Both the position numbers and the translations under genes were made by a program. Below, piece after piece: positions 1 through 8,675 of a stretch of DNA of 64,000 nucleotides. Numbering within the stretch: position 1 is the stretch's first letter; each line of letters opens with the position of its first letter. Where the stretch lies: positions 372,001-436,000 of the forward strand of contig NZ_AP027291.1 of assembly GCF_030295745.1 (NCBI RefSeq), read 5' to 3'. Source of the DNA: Mycolicibacterium sp. TUM20985 (GTDB lineage Bacteria; Actinomycetota; Actinomycetes; Mycobacteriales; Mycobacteriaceae). Below the pieces are notes generated by a model, which did no database searches, had not been told where the DNA came from, and worked only from the letters and a program-made list of their open reading frames with translations.

Positions 1-75
1 GTTGCGGTCGTGACCGCGGCCGCCAACCACCCGGACGACGAGTTGCTCGTCGAAGCGTGCGCGCGGATGGCTTAG
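1..75 (+). CDS. 3' end of an unidentified protein (partial)
   Basis: An open frame enters from the left edge and reads 24 codons to a TAG at 73-75. The visible tail is VAVVTAAANHPDDELLVEACARMA in two pieces (VAVVTAAANHPD, then DELLVEACARMA). Nothing in it identifies a family. Its stop overlaps the stop of the convergent zinc-ribbon gene on the other strand. The assignment rests only on the open frame and on how well the two stops abut, so it is tentative. Confidence 0.45.
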   Translation, partial: VAVVTAAANHPDDELLVEACARMA

Positions 76-416
76 CTGGAGAAGAACAGCCTGCCGAACC
101 CCTGCTTGCGGTAGTGCTTGTTACCGCGATGACCCCACTCGGGCCCGCCGTAGTTGCCGTACCCGCCGCCGCCGCCGTACCCCTGTTGCACCGGCGGCGG
201 CGCCGCCGACTGGACGAACCGATTCTCCATCTGTGTCATCGACTCGAGCTCTCCGAAGTCGAGGAAGATCCCGCGACAGGTGTCGCACTGTTCCAGGTGG
301 ACGCCGTTGCGCTCGTAGGTCTTCATGACCCCGGCGCACTTGGGACACAGCAGGGTGTTTCCCACCCCGGGGGTCGAAGTCGGCGGTCGCGGCGGCTCGT
401 ATGGCGGAATGCTCAT
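72..416 (-). CDS. TFIIB-type zinc-ribbon protein
   Basis: A 114-residue protein. Near residues 24-48 it has two zinc knuckles, CPKC and CDTC, followed by RGIFLDFGELE. This is the pattern of the small bacterial zf-TFIIB family (CPxC, 18-21 residues, CxxCxGxWLDxGEL). The remainder is a low-complexity Gly/Tyr/Pro tract (GYGGGGGYGNYGG) and a basic tail. No signal peptide is visible, so it is probably cytosolic. The role of this family is unknown, and a nucleic-acid or protein-binding function is only a guess. It stands alone, convergent with the gene at the left edge, and a 124-bp gap separates it from the downstream end of the galactan operon. Confidence 0.8.
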   Translation of the reverse strand: MSIPPYEPPRPPTSTPGVGNTLLCPKCAGVMKTYERNGVHLEQCDTCRGIFLDFGELESMTQMENRFVQSAAPPPVQQGYGGGGGYGNYGGPEWGHRGNKHYRKQGFGRLFFSS

Positions 417-540
417 GTGACCACAACGGCCGAGAAGCCTGGGAAGTGCCTGTCAGCTCTCAGCTGATCTCGTCGAGTGGCCAGTTGTCACACGGATCTC
501 GACATTTCACGTGCGATAAGTGGCCGCTCGCGGAGTAGAT

Positions 541-1371
541 CTACACCCAGTACGGCACGCGGGACCGGTACTGCCGCATCGCGAACGCCGTCACCGTCCA
601 GCCGACGATCGTCAACGCGATGACCACCACCCAGTGCCGCAGCTCCTGGTCGGCGCCCAGCAGCGGTGCGCGCACGATGTCGACGTAGTGCAGCAGCGGA
701 TTGAACTCGATGACCTTGGCCCAGCCGCCGGCGCCTTGCTGACGCAGGGTGGCGTCGTTCCAGATGATCGGCGTCACGTAGAACAGCAGCTGCACGAGGC
801 TGAACAACAGCGGGCTGATGTCGCGGTAGCGCGTGGCCAGGATCCCGAAGCAGAGCGCCACCCACACACAGTTCAGCGCGATGAGCGCCAGTGCGGGGAT
901 GAACGACAGATCGGTCCACTTCCACGGCTGCGGGAAGATGATCGCGATCACCACGAAGATGATGATGTTGTGCCCGAACAAGATGATCTGACGCCACACC
1001 AGTCGGTACACGTGCACCGAGAGCGGCGTCGGAAGTTGTTTGATCAGGCCCTCATTGGCGACGAACACGTCGGCGCCCTCGAGGATGGAGGCGTTGATCA
1101 GGTTCCAGATGATCAGCCCGAGCGTGACGTACGGCAGGTGCTCGGCCAGCGGTAGATGGAACAGCGTGGAGTACAGACCACCCAGCGCCACCGCCATGGT
1201 GCCGGTTGCGATCGTGATCCAGATGGGCCCCAGCACCGACCGTCGATAGCGCTGCTTGATGTCCTGCCACCCGAGGTGCAGCCACAGTTCGCGCTTGCCG
1301 AAGCCCTCCGCGAGGTCACCCCACGCCCGCGTGAAGGTCTTGGACTGCGCGGCCGCATCGATGAACGTCAT
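541..1371 (-). CDS. rfbD: RfbD/Wzm, permease of the galactan ABC exporter
   Basis: An ABC-2 type membrane permease of 276 residues with about six hydrophobic segments. It pairs with RfbE (Wzt). In mycobacteria Rv3783/Rv3781 are proposed to flip lipid-linked galactan across the plasma membrane during arabinogalactan synthesis. The open frame extends upstream to 1506, but the ATG at 1371 (MTFIDAAAQ) is preferred. It overlaps the TGA of glfT1 as ATGA, the sign of translational coupling, and gives the length expected for Rv3783. The amphipathic WLHLGWQDIKQRYRRS stretch before the first membrane span is typical of Wzm proteins. It is the last gene of the minus-strand operon bpa-rfbE-glfT1-rfbD. 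Confidence 0.93.
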   Translation of the reverse strand: MTFIDAAAQSKTFTRAWGDLAEGFGKRELWLHLGWQDIKQRYRRSVLGPIWITIATGTMAVALGGLYSTLFHLPLAEHLPYVTLGLIIWNLINASILEGADVFVANEGLIKQLPTPLSVHVYRLVWRQIILFGHNIIIFVVIAIIFPQPWKWTDLSFIPALALIALNCVWVALCFGILATRYRDISPLLFSLVQLLFYVTPIIWNDATLRQQGAGGWAKVIEFNPLLHYVDIVRAPLLGADQELRHWVVVIALTIVGWTVTAFAMRQYRSRVPYWV

Positions 1372-2297
1372 CTGGTGTACTTCCCGTCGCTTCGCTCGCC
1401 TCGCCAAAACCTCTCGCGTCGTCCCAGCCGTCGCAGCTTCAGCCATTCCCGCAGACCCGCGGGGTCGCGGCGGGTCACCAGGAAGAACCAGCCGAAGCGC
1501 AGCCATTCCTGCGGTAGCAGGTGACGCATGCCGGGTTGTGACTGCACGTAGCCCCGGTTGCGGTAGGTGAAGTAGCGCTTGGTGGCGTCGTCGGGGTACT
1601 GGGTGTGCATCCGGCCACCGAGGATCGGCTTGAACTCGTCGGAGCCCTGCGGATGCAGGTAGACCGCGTCCAGGCAGGTGCCGAACGGCAGGCCGGAACG
1701 CACCAGACGTCGGTGCACCTCGACCTCGTCGCCACGGATGAACAACCGAATGTCCGGCACGCCAACGGCTTCCAGCGTCGACGCGCGAAACAAGGCTCCG
1801 TTGAACAGTGACGCGATGCCGGCCAACAGGTCACCCGAGCCGTCGACGCGGAGCTCCTCGACCCGGCGCCGCCAGGCGATGCCGCGGCGCAGGGGGAACG
1901 CCAGTCGTGAGGGGTCGGCGAGATCGCACACCATGGGCGACACCTCGGCCAGTGAATGCCTTGTCGCACAATCCAACAGCGTGCCCAGCACCTCGGTGTC
2001 CGCGGGCCTGCCGTCGTCGTCGGCCAGCCACACCCATTCTGCGCCAAGCGATAGCGCCGTGAGCACGCCGAGCGCGAAACCGCCCGCACCGCCCAGATTG
2101 CGGCGGGATCCGATATACGTCGTCGGAACCGACTGCGACGCAACGAGTTCCCGCACCCGGCCGTCGTCGTCGTTGTCGACGACGATCACGTGGTCGGGCG
2201 CGCGGGTCTGACCGGTGACGGCGGCCAGGGACTGGGTCAACTCGGCCACCCGCCGATGGGTGACCACGACCGCGACGATCGTCTGGTGCTCAGCCAC
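1368..2297 (-). CDS. glfT1: GlfT1, initiating galactofuranosyltransferase
   Basis: A family GT2 glycosyltransferase of 309 residues. GlfT1 (Rv3782) uses UDP-galactofuranose to add the first two Galf residues to decaprenyl-diphosphoryl-GlcNAc-rhamnose, priming galactan synthesis at the inner face of the membrane. Visible features are an N-terminal nucleotide-sugar fold starting VAVVVTHRR, the GGAGGFALG segment, the metal-binding acidic run WLADDDGRP near residue 92, and an RGDEVE segment in the acceptor half. It overlaps rfbE by 8 bp and rfbD by 4 bp, so the transferase and the exporter that moves its elongated product are made together. Confidence 0.95.
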   Translation of the reverse strand: MAEHQTIVAVVVTHRRVAELTQSLAAVTGQTRAPDHVIVVDNDDDGRVRELVASQSVPTTYIGSRRNLGGAGGFALGVLTALSLGAEWVWLADDDGRPADTEVLGTLLDCATRHSLAEVSPMVCDLADPSRLAFPLRRGIAWRRRVEELRVDGSGDLLAGIASLFNGALFRASTLEAVGVPDIRLFIRGDEVEVHRRLVRSGLPFGTCLDAVYLHPQGSDEFKPILGGRMHTQYPDDATKRYFTYRNRGYVQSQPGMRHLLPQEWLRFGWFFLVTRRDPAGLREWLKLRRLGRRERFWRGERSDGKYTR

Positions 2298-3099
2298 CCG
2301 GGCTGTCCCAGTTCGTGTTCTCGTCGATGACCTCGCGTACGTGCCGAGCGGCGTCCTCGCCCTCGTAGGCGCGGACGATCTCCTCGATGCCGCCGGTCAT
2401 CTTGATGGTGCCGTGGTCGACCCACATGGCGGTGTCGCAGAGTTGGGCGAGGAACTCGTTGGAGTGGCTGGCGAACACCAGGATTCCCGAGCGGGCCACG
2501 AGATCCTGCAGTCGCACGCGGGCCTTCTTCATGAACTCGGCGTCGACGGCGCCGATCCCCTCGTCGAGCAACAGGATCTCGGGGTCGATGCTCGTGACGA
2601 CGCCCATGGCCAGCCGCACCCGCATTCCGGTCGAGTAGGTGCGCAGGGGCATCGAGAGGTAGTCACCGAGCTCGGTGAAGTCGGCGATCTCGTCGACCTT
2701 GGCCGCCATCTGCTTGCGCGTCTGGCCGAGGAACATGCCGCGGATGACGATGTTCTCGAAACCCGAGATCTCGGGGTCCATCCCGACGCCGAGGTCGAAC
2801 ACTGGCGCGACGCGGCCGCGCACGGTCGCCGAACCGCGGGTGGGTTCGTAGATGCCCGACAGCAGCCGCAGCAGCGTGGACTTGCCCGCTCCGTTGTGGC
2901 CGACCAGGCCGACGCGGTCACCCATCTTCAGCGACAGCGTGATGTCTCGGAGGGCTTCGATGACGACGACGTTGGACTCGTTGCGGCCGATGGTGCCGCC
3001 GGCCTTGCCGAGGAACGCCTTCTTCAGCGATCGCGACTTGGCGTCGAAGATCGGGAACTCCACCCACGCGTTGCGGGTCTCGATATGGGGATCGCCCAC
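2290..3099 (-). CDS. rfbE: RfbE/Wzt, ATPase of the galactan ABC exporter
   Basis: A cytoplasmic ATP-binding subunit of 269 residues, orthologous to Rv3781, that powers RfbD. The Walker A motif GHNGAGKST lies near residue 67, the signature region reads STGMRVRLAMGV, and Walker B is ILLLDEGIGAVDAEF. The family-typical lead-in with AFLGKAGGTIGRN precedes the nucleotide fold. There is no C-terminal carbohydrate-binding domain, unlike the Wzt proteins that recognise capped O-antigens, so chain recognition must occur another way. It lies 2 bp after bpa and overlaps glfT1. Confidence 0.95.
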   Translation of the reverse strand: MGDPHIETRNAWVEFPIFDAKSRSLKKAFLGKAGGTIGRNESNVVVIEALRDITLSLKMGDRVGLVGHNGAGKSTLLRLLSGIYEPTRGSATVRGRVAPVFDLGVGMDPEISGFENIVIRGMFLGQTRKQMAAKVDEIADFTELGDYLSMPLRTYSTGMRVRLAMGVVTSIDPEILLLDEGIGAVDAEFMKKARVRLQDLVARSGILVFASHSNEFLAQLCDTAMWVDHGTIKMTGGIEEIVRAYEGEDAARHVREVIDENTNWDSPGG

Positions 3100-3101
3100 C
3101 G

Positions 3102-3617
3102 TCAGAGGTACTGCCCGGTGCCCGGACCAGACGGGCCGCGCTGTCCCGGCATGGCACCCGTGCCGGGAGGCAACGCGCCCTGCCGCATCTGCTCGAGCTG
3201 GGCGCGGGCCGCCATCTGCTGGGCGAACAGCGCCGTCTGGATGCCGTGGAAGAGCCCTTCGAGCCAGCCGACGAGCTGTGCCTGCGCGATGCGCAGTTCG
3301 GCGTCCGACGGCAGGCTCTCGTCCGTGAAGGGGAGGGTCAGCCGTTCGAGTTCCTCGCGCAACTCGGGCGCCAGGCCTTCCTCGAGTTCGCGAACGCTGC
3401 GGCCGTGGATCTCGCGCAGTCGCCCACGGCTGGCATCGTCGAGCGGCGCTGCGCGGACCTCCTCGAGCAGCTGCTTGATCATGGTGCCGATCCGCATGAC
3501 CTTCGCCGGCTGTTCGACCAGCTCGGTCAGGGACTTGCCGTCGGCGTCGTCTCCCATGGCGGATACGTCACCGATGATCTCGACGTCGTCGGCGTTGTTG
3601 TCGGCGCTACTGGTCAT
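3102..3617 (-). CDS. bpa: Bpa, ATP-independent bacterial proteasome activator
   Basis: A 171-residue helical protein orthologous to Rv3780. Bpa (also PafE) forms a dodecameric ring that docks on the 20S proteasome and feeds it unfolded or intrinsically disordered proteins without ATP. The decisive sign is the C-terminal GQYL tetrapeptide, which inserts into pockets of the proteasome alpha ring. The N-terminus is acidic and disordered (residues 1-25). A helical core (about 30-145) contains LGLAPELREELERL-like helices, and a Gly/Pro linker leads to the tail. Nothing links it functionally to galactan synthesis beyond co-transcription, an arrangement conserved in M. tuberculosis. Confidence 0.95.
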   Translation of the reverse strand: MTSSADNNADDVEIIGDVSAMGDDADGKSLTELVEQPAKVMRIGTMIKQLLEEVRAAPLDDASRGRLREIHGRSVRELEEGLAPELREELERLTLPFTDESLPSDAELRIAQAQLVGWLEGLFHGIQTALFAQQMAARAQLEQMRQGALPPGTGAMPGQRGPSGPGTGQYL

Positions 3618-3626
3618 CTGTTCTGA

Positions 3627-5573
3627 CTACTTTCCCTGCCACTCGTAGATGTGGTCCCCGCCGTTGTCGTAGATCTCCTTCCACGACGCCGACTCGTCTA
3701 GCGAGACTAGTCCGTCGGGCATGACGAACCCTCGCACCACCGGCGTGCTGGTGATGACGTACCGGATGTTCAACGCTCGGACGGTCTCGGCAACGCGGGG
3801 ATCGGTGTCGGCGTCATCGGCGTGGGCCCAGAACATGAAGCGGTGGTACCCGGGGCCCTGCTGCTGCGGGTAGTCGTAGTGCGTCCACAGCGGATGCAGT
3901 CCGGACACGGCGTACATCCAGGCGGTGCCGTCGATGTTGGCGTTGCCGATCAGGGTGTCGCGGGCGCCCGGCAGCGTGGCCAGGTAGGCGAACGCCTGGA
4001 GGTCCTTGTCGTCGATCATGACCTGGTCGTACTTCTCGCCCAGCAGCCGCTCGTGCCGCGGGAGGTAGTGCCAGGCCATGCCGATCGACACCGCGACGAC
4101 GACGACGGCGGTCGCGGCGTGCACGGCCCGGGGGCCGAGGCGCGGCAGCACTCGTTGCACACTCGTCAGCGCAGCCGAGGTCATGGTGAACAGTGCGATG
4201 CCCGCCATGGGTGCGAGCAGCATGGCGACCACGGCCGACAGCCGTCGCGGATCGCTGTAGAACAGGTCGGTGAACTGGGCGGTTACCGCCCCGACGGCCC
4301 CGCCGAACGGCGCCGACGAGTAGACGATCGCGTACACCAGCAGCAGCCAGACGGCGACGGGCCACCACATGCGCCGGATCACCAGGATCACGAAGCCGAT
4401 GGCGGCGAGTGCGATGAGGGCGTTCTGGATCGGATAGTCGTTGAGGTGCCGGGTGTGCTGGACGACCGCGTCGAAGAGCGCCTTCCTCTTCCCCTCGTGG
4501 GTGGCGAACTCGTGGCCTTCGATGATCTCCGCCTGCGCGAGCACGCCGACGAACTGCGGCAGCAACAGCAGCAACGCCGGCCCGGCGACCGCCACTAGAC
4601 CAAGGAAGTCGGAGAGCCGTCCGCGGATCGGATGCCACAGCCCGTCGCAGAGCCACCACGCCACGACGAAGATCGCCGTCACCACCCCGCCGGTGATGTG
4701 CACCGAGAACACCCCGAGCAGGGCGAGCACCGCCAGCGGAATCCGGTCGCGGTGCTTCAGCGACGAGACGATGAGCAGCATCGTGGGCACGGCCAAGCCG
4801 TAGGCGGCGAGGTTCGGCATCGACGCGGTGTCGAATTCGACGTAGGGGACGGCGGTGAACGACGCGGCCAACGCGGCCGCCGCGGCCGCCGACCCCGCCG
4901 CCTGCCACTGGCCCACGTCGCGTCGGCGGAGCAGATGCCAGGCGAGCGCCGCCGCGCTGACCGGGAACAGCCAGACGGCGACCGCGAGGGAGTTCAGGGT
5001 GTAGGCGGTGGTGGCCGCAGCGCCGGTGAGCTGACTCTGCAGCGCGGCAAGGGCGTGAAAGGCGGTCGGATAGTAGAGCGCGTCGTGGGTCTCCACGTTG
5101 CGCAATTCGCCCATGTGCGTCGGGGAGGCCTGGCCGGTGTCGAGGATGAACCTGATGGTGTTGGCGTGCCACACCGAGTCCCAGGTGCTCGGAATCGATT
5201 GCCAATGCGGGATGCCACGAATAGCTGCGAAGGCGATCAACGCCGCACCGAGGATGACGCCCGCCGCCACGACTAGGGCCGGTCCGGTCGTCATCGACTC
5301 GCCCTCGGCGGACTGGTCGCGTGCGCGACTCAGCGCCGCCTGCAAACCCGCAACGACGACCACCACGACGACCAGAGCGAGCACCGCGGTGCCGAGATTC
5401 CAGGGGATGCCGACGGCGCCAAAGGGGAGAATCGCCAGCGCTACGGTGCCGTAGGTAAGCGGCGGGCCCAGTGCGATGGCAAGGGGCCAGGTTAGCTGCG
5501 CGGCCCGTGCGATGGTTGCTCCGGGGACCACTAGCAACGCCACCGCCACTAGCACTCCAGCCGCCAAGCTCAC
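3627..5573 (-). CDS. GT-C membrane glycosyltransferase, Rv3779 homologue
   Basis: A polytopic membrane protein of about 648 residues with at least ten hydrophobic segments and a C-terminal extracytoplasmic part rich in Tyr and Trp (YDYPQQQGPGYHRFMFW). Rv3779 transfers galactosamine from a polyprenyl-phosphate donor onto arabinogalactan and works with the synthase PpgS. Whether this organism makes that modification is unknown. The frame is open up to 5684, but the longer start would overlap the divergent gene and add a Cys/Arg-rich stretch. The GTG at 5573, just before the first membrane helix (SLAAGVLVAVALLVV), is preferred. It is probably the first gene of the minus-strand operon. Confidence 0.8.
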   Translation of the reverse strand: MSLAAGVLVAVALLVVPGATIARAAQLTWPLAIALGPPLTYGTVALAILPFGAVGIPWNLGTAVLALVVVVVVVAGLQAALSRARDQSAEGESMTTGPALVVAAGVILGAALIAFAAIRGIPHWQSIPSTWDSVWHANTIRFILDTGQASPTHMGELRNVETHDALYYPTAFHALAALQSQLTGAAATTAYTLNSLAVAVWLFPVSAAALAWHLLRRRDVGQWQAAGSAAAAAALAASFTAVPYVEFDTASMPNLAAYGLAVPTMLLIVSSLKHRDRIPLAVLALLGVFSVHITGGVVTAIFVVAWWLCDGLWHPIRGRLSDFLGLVAVAGPALLLLLPQFVGVLAQAEIIEGHEFATHEGKRKALFDAVVQHTRHLNDYPIQNALIALAAIGFVILVIRRMWWPVAVWLLLVYAIVYSSAPFGGAVGAVTAQFTDLFYSDPRRLSAVVAMLLAPMAGIALFTMTSAALTSVQRVLPRLGPRAVHAATAVVVVAVSIGMAWHYLPRHERLLGEKYDQVMIDDKDLQAFAYLATLPGARDTLIGNANIDGTAWMYAVSGLHPLWTHYDYPQQQGPGYHRFMFWAHADDADTDPRVAETVRALNIRYVITSTPVVRGFVMPDGLVSLDESASWKEIYDNGGDHIYEWQGK

Positions 5574-5682
5574 TGCACTAGTATGACCACGCAGGTGACT
5601 TGGTCCGTACCTACGTGTGCGCCGAGGACACCATCGACATCTGTACGTTCCGCGGCACTCGCAGGGTTCGAAGGTGGGCAGC

Positions 5683-6879
5683 ATGGCTTATGACGTCGCC
5701 CGGGTGCGGGGTCTGCACCCGTCATTGGGCGACGGGTGGGTGCATTTCGACGCGCACAACGGCATGTTGCTGCCCGACTCGGTGGCGACGACGGTGTCCA
5801 CCGCCTTCCGCGGATCGATGACCACGGGGCAGGGGCCTCATCCCGCCGCCACCCGGAGCGCCGCGGTGCTGCACGCCGCCCGGCAAGCCGTCGCCGATCT
5901 AGTCGGCGGCGACCCGCGTGGCGTCGTCCTCGGCGCCGACCGCGCGATCCTGCTCACCTCGCTCGCAGACGCCTCGTCCTCACGCGTCGGGCTTGGCCGT
6001 GAACTGGTCGTCACCCGCCTCGACGACGAGGCCAACATCGCGCCGTGGCTGCGCGCGGCGAATCGCTATGGCGCGAAGGTCAAGTGGGCCGAGGTCGACA
6101 TCGAAACCGGCGAGCTGCCCGCCTGGCAGTGGGAGTCGCTGATCGACAAGCCGACCAAGCTGGTCGCCCTCACGTCCGCGTCGTCGGCCGTCGGCGCCGT
6201 CACCGATCTGCGTCCGGTCACCAAGCTGGTGCACGAGAACGGCGGCACGGTCGTGGTCGACCACTCGGCCGCCGCGCCGTACCGCCTGGTCGACATCCAC
6301 GAGATCGAGGCCGACGTCCTCGCAGTCAACGCGGTGGCGTGGGGTGGACCCCCCATCGGTGCGCTGGTGTTCCGTGATCCGTCGACGATCGAGTCGTTCG
6401 GGTCGGTGGCGCTCGACCCTCTGGCCGTCGGGGTGCAACGGCTGGAGATGGGCACCCACCAGTTCGGCATGCTGGCCGGGGTGGTGGCCAGTGTCGAGTA
6501 CCTGGCGAACCTCGACGAGTCGGCGTCGGGCACCCGCCGCGAGAGGCTCTCGGTCTCCATGCAATCGGCGGCCGCCTACATGGACCGGCTCTTCGAGTAC
6601 CTGCTGACGGCACTGCGGTCGCTGCCGCTGGTGATGGTCATCGGGCGGCCCGAGGTGCAGATCCCGGTGCTCAGCTTCGCCGTCGACGGCGTGCCCGCCG
6701 AGCGGGTTGTCCAGCGGCTGGCCGACAATGGCGTACTGGCCGCCCTGAACACCACGTCCAGGGTGCTCGACGTCATCGGGGTCAATGACATCGGTGGCGC
6801 GGTCACCGTGGGCCTCGCCCACTACACGACCATGGCCGAAGTCGACCAGCTGGTGCGTGCGCTCGCCTCGCTCGGCTGA
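5683..6879 (+). CDS. Class-V aminotransferase fold protein (Rv3778c-like), no PLP lysine seen
   Basis: A 398-residue protein with the fold of cysteine desulfurases and other class-V PLP enzymes: an N-terminal [11 protein letters not shown] strand, the [20 protein letters not shown] helix in part, and a C-terminal domain ending [14 protein letters not shown]. The start at 5683 (MAYDVARV) gives the same length as Rv3778c; an upstream ATG at 5617 is rejected. The usual Schiff-base lysine segment (SGHK followed by a Gly-Pro turn) is replaced by [11 protein letters not shown], with Ala219 at the lysine position. The usual D-x-A-Q cofactor motif reads DHSAA. It may therefore bind PLP differently, or not at all. 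It is divergent from the GT-C gene. Confidence 0.85.
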   Translation: MAYDVARVRGLHPSLGDGWVHFDAHNGMLLPDSVATTVSTAFRGSMTTGQGPHPAATRSAAVLHAARQAVADLVGGDPRGVVLGADRAILLTSLADASSSRVGLGRELVVTRLDDEANIAPWLRAANRYGAKVKWAEVDIETGELPAWQWESLIDKPTKLVALTSASSAVGAVTDLRPVTKLVHENGGTVVVDHSAAAPYRLVDIHEIEADVLAVNAVAWGGPPIGALVFRDPSTIESFGSVALDPLAVGVQRLEMGTHQFGMLAGVVASVEYLANLDESASGTRRERLSVSMQSAAAYMDRLFEYLLTALRSLPLVMVIGRPEVQIPVLSFAVDGVPAERVVQRLADNGVLAALNTTSRVLDVIGVNDIGGAVTVGLAHYTTMAEVDQLVRALASLG

Positions 6880-6888
6880 CTCGCGCCC

Positions 6889-7878
6889 TCAATCGCGAAC
6901 GTGCAGAAGCACTTTCCCGTGGGCGTCCCCGGACTCGAGTAGCCGGTGGGCCCTGGCGGCGTCTTCGATGGGCAGCTCGGCGCCGATGATGGGCCGCACC
7001 CGGCCGTCGGCGACCATCGGCCACACGTTGGCGACCACCGATTCGACGACGGCGGCCTTGCCAGACGGGCCGTCGACGGGTCGCGACCGTAGCGCCGTCG
7101 AGATGACCGAGGCCCGTTTGGCCATCAGCTTGCCGAAGTTCAGTTCACCCTTGAGGCCGCCCTGGAATCCGATCACGACGAGTCGGCCGTCGGGCGCCAG
7201 TGCGTCGATGTTGCGGTCGAGGTAGGACGCGCCCATCAGATCGAGGATGACGTCGGCGCCCAGACCGTCGGTCGCGTTCCGGATTCGCTCGACGAAGTCC
7301 TCTTCGCGGTAGTTGATGGTGACGTCGGCGCCGAGTTCGCGGCAGACCTTCAGCTTCTCCGGTGAGCCGGCGGTGACGGCCACCCGGCATCCGAGTGCGT
7401 GCGCCACCTGAATGCCGTGGGTGCCAATGCCGCTGGCGCCGCCGTGGAAGAGCACCGTCTGTCCCTTGCTCAGATGCGCCGTCATGCCGAGGTTCGACCA
7501 GACCGTGCACGCAACCTCCGGCAGACCGGCCGCCTGGTGAATGCCGACGCCGTCCGGGATCGGCATCACCTGACCCGCGGGGACCGCGACGCGTTCGGCA
7601 TAGCCGCCACCGGATAGCAGCGCGCACACCGGTTGCCCGATGGACCACGACGTGACCCCGGGACCCAGCGCCGACACGCGACCGGACACCTCGAGGCCGA
7701 TGATCTGGCTGGCCCCCGGCGGCGGCGGGTAGTGGCCGGCGGCCTGCAACAGGTCGGCGCGGTTCACGCCCGCGGCGACGACGTCGATGACGACCTGCCC
7801 GGTCTCCGCCTCGACGTCGGGAACTTCTTGCCAGGCCAGGTCAGTGCCGGATTCGGCGACGATCGCGCGCATGTTCAT
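6889..7878 (-). CDS. NAD(P)H:quinone oxidoreductase, zeta-crystallin type
   Basis: A medium-chain dehydrogenase/reductase of about 329 residues, orthologous to Rv3777. It is likely a cytosolic NADPH-dependent reductase of quinones or enoyl substrates. The N-terminal GroES-like domain contains GVNRADLLQAAGHYPPPPG, the quinone-reductase signature. The Rossmann domain has HGGASGIGTHGIQVAHALG. The cysteines that bind structural zinc in alcohol dehydrogenases are absent, which fits the quinone-reductase subgroup. ATG codons at 7878 and 7872 are both plausible; a still longer frame to 7923 is rejected because it adds only basic residues. It is convergent with the aminotransferase-like gene, with a 9-bp gap. 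Confidence 0.9.
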   Translation of the reverse strand: MNMRAIVAESGTDLAWQEVPDVEAETGQVVIDVVAAGVNRADLLQAAGHYPPPPGASQIIGLEVSGRVSALGPGVTSWSIGQPVCALLSGGGYAERVAVPAGQVMPIPDGVGIHQAAGLPEVACTVWSNLGMTAHLSKGQTVLFHGGASGIGTHGIQVAHALGCRVAVTAGSPEKLKVCRELGADVTINYREEDFVERIRNATDGLGADVILDLMGASYLDRNIDALAPDGRLVVIGFQGGLKGELNFGKLMAKRASVISTALRSRPVDGPSGKAAVVESVVANVWPMVADGRVRPIIGAELPIEDAARAHRLLESGDAHGKVLLHVRD

Positions 7879-7966
7879 AACGCTACTACCGCGTCTGCAC
7901 GCACTTCCTCGGTCGACTCTCACGTCGGGGCGGACGCCCGCGAGGGTGGGTCGGGTCGGAACCGCT

Positions 7967-7972
7967 TAGGCT
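7967..7972 (+). promoter_or_regulatory. Probable -10 box of tRNA-Ser(TGA)
   Basis: TAGGCT fits the mycobacterial TANNNT -10 pattern. It ends 7 bp before the first base of the mature tRNA, about where transcription should begin. No convincing -35 is seen. The tRNA-Ser at 30269 has TAAGCT at the same distance. Confidence 0.45.
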
Positions 7973-7979
7973 GTCCCAC

Positions 7980-8066
7980 GGTGGCGTGGCAGAGCGGCCT
8001 AATGCACTCGCCTTGAAAGCGAGAGACGGCTAACACCGTCCGGGGGTTCAAATCCCTCCGCCACCG
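7980..8066 (+). tRNA. tRNA-Ser(TGA)
   Basis: The acceptor stem GGTGGCG (7980-7986) pairs with CGCCACC (8059-8065), with discriminator G at 8066. The anticodon stem is CTCGC/GCGAG around loop CTTGAAA, giving anticodon TGA. A long variable arm, as expected for serine tRNAs, and a GGTTCAAATCC T-loop are present. CCA is not encoded. It follows the Rv3777 homologue, as in M. tuberculosis. Confidence 0.97.
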
Positions 8067-8132
8067 CAGCCGCTCCGTTACCGTCGTGGACGCGTCATCT
8101 GACGCACATGACAATTGGGACGGGGCGTTCGC

Positions 8133-8675
8133 GTGAAGACATCCTTGGCTGCCGTTTGCGGTGCGACGTCGACCGTGCTCTTGACGATCGGGCTGTTCAC
8201 GGCAAGTGTCGCGGCGGCTCAGCCGGGGGACTACGCGGGCCTGCCGGTCGACCCGAACGTGGTCACCGACTCGACGGCCTACGTCGCGGCCCCACCCACC
8301 TTGAACCCGGACGGTCAGCCAGGCGTCGAGACGATTTTCACGCACCGCGACAGCAGTCGCACCATCACCGACACCATCCTGGTGCTGTCGGATCCGGCCG
8401 CCGCGTCGGCGGCTCTGGCCGGAGCTACGCCCGTCGTCGTCACCACCATTCCGGGTGGCGGCAACGAACCCGCCCCGGTAGGTAGCAACGGCACGATGAT
8501 CACGGGGGCGTCCGCGGACGGCACGCGCTCGGTCACGGTGGTGCGGTTCACCGAGGGCGGCACGGCGGCCATCATCGAATTCAGCGGTGCGGCAGGGGAT
8601 CCCGTGCCGCCGGACCTAGCGGTGGAGTACGCGCGGCAGCAGGCGACCGCGATCAGGGATGCCGACGCGGTCTGA
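8133..8675 (+). CDS. Secreted protein of unknown function
   Basis: About 180 residues. The GTG at 8133 gives a clean signal peptide: VKTS, a hydrophobic core AVCGATSTVLLTIGLFTASVAA, then cleavage after AAA. A longer TTG start at 8115 adds six residues before the signal. The mature part is Val/Thr/Asp-rich, has no cysteine, and contains TIFTHRDSSRTITDTILV and VTVVRFTEGGTAAIIEFSG strands. It resembles small mycobacterial beta-rich exported proteins, but I do not recognise a family. The stop at 8673-8675 directly abuts the stop of the convergent cysteine-rich gene. Confidence 0.8.
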   Translation: MKTSLAAVCGATSTVLLTIGLFTASVAAAQPGDYAGLPVDPNVVTDSTAYVAAPPTLNPDGQPGVETIFTHRDSSRTITDTILVLSDPAAASAALAGATPVVVTTIPGGGNEPAPVGSNGTMITGASADGTRSVTVVRFTEGGTAAIIEFSGAAGDPVPPDLAVEYARQQATAIRDADAV

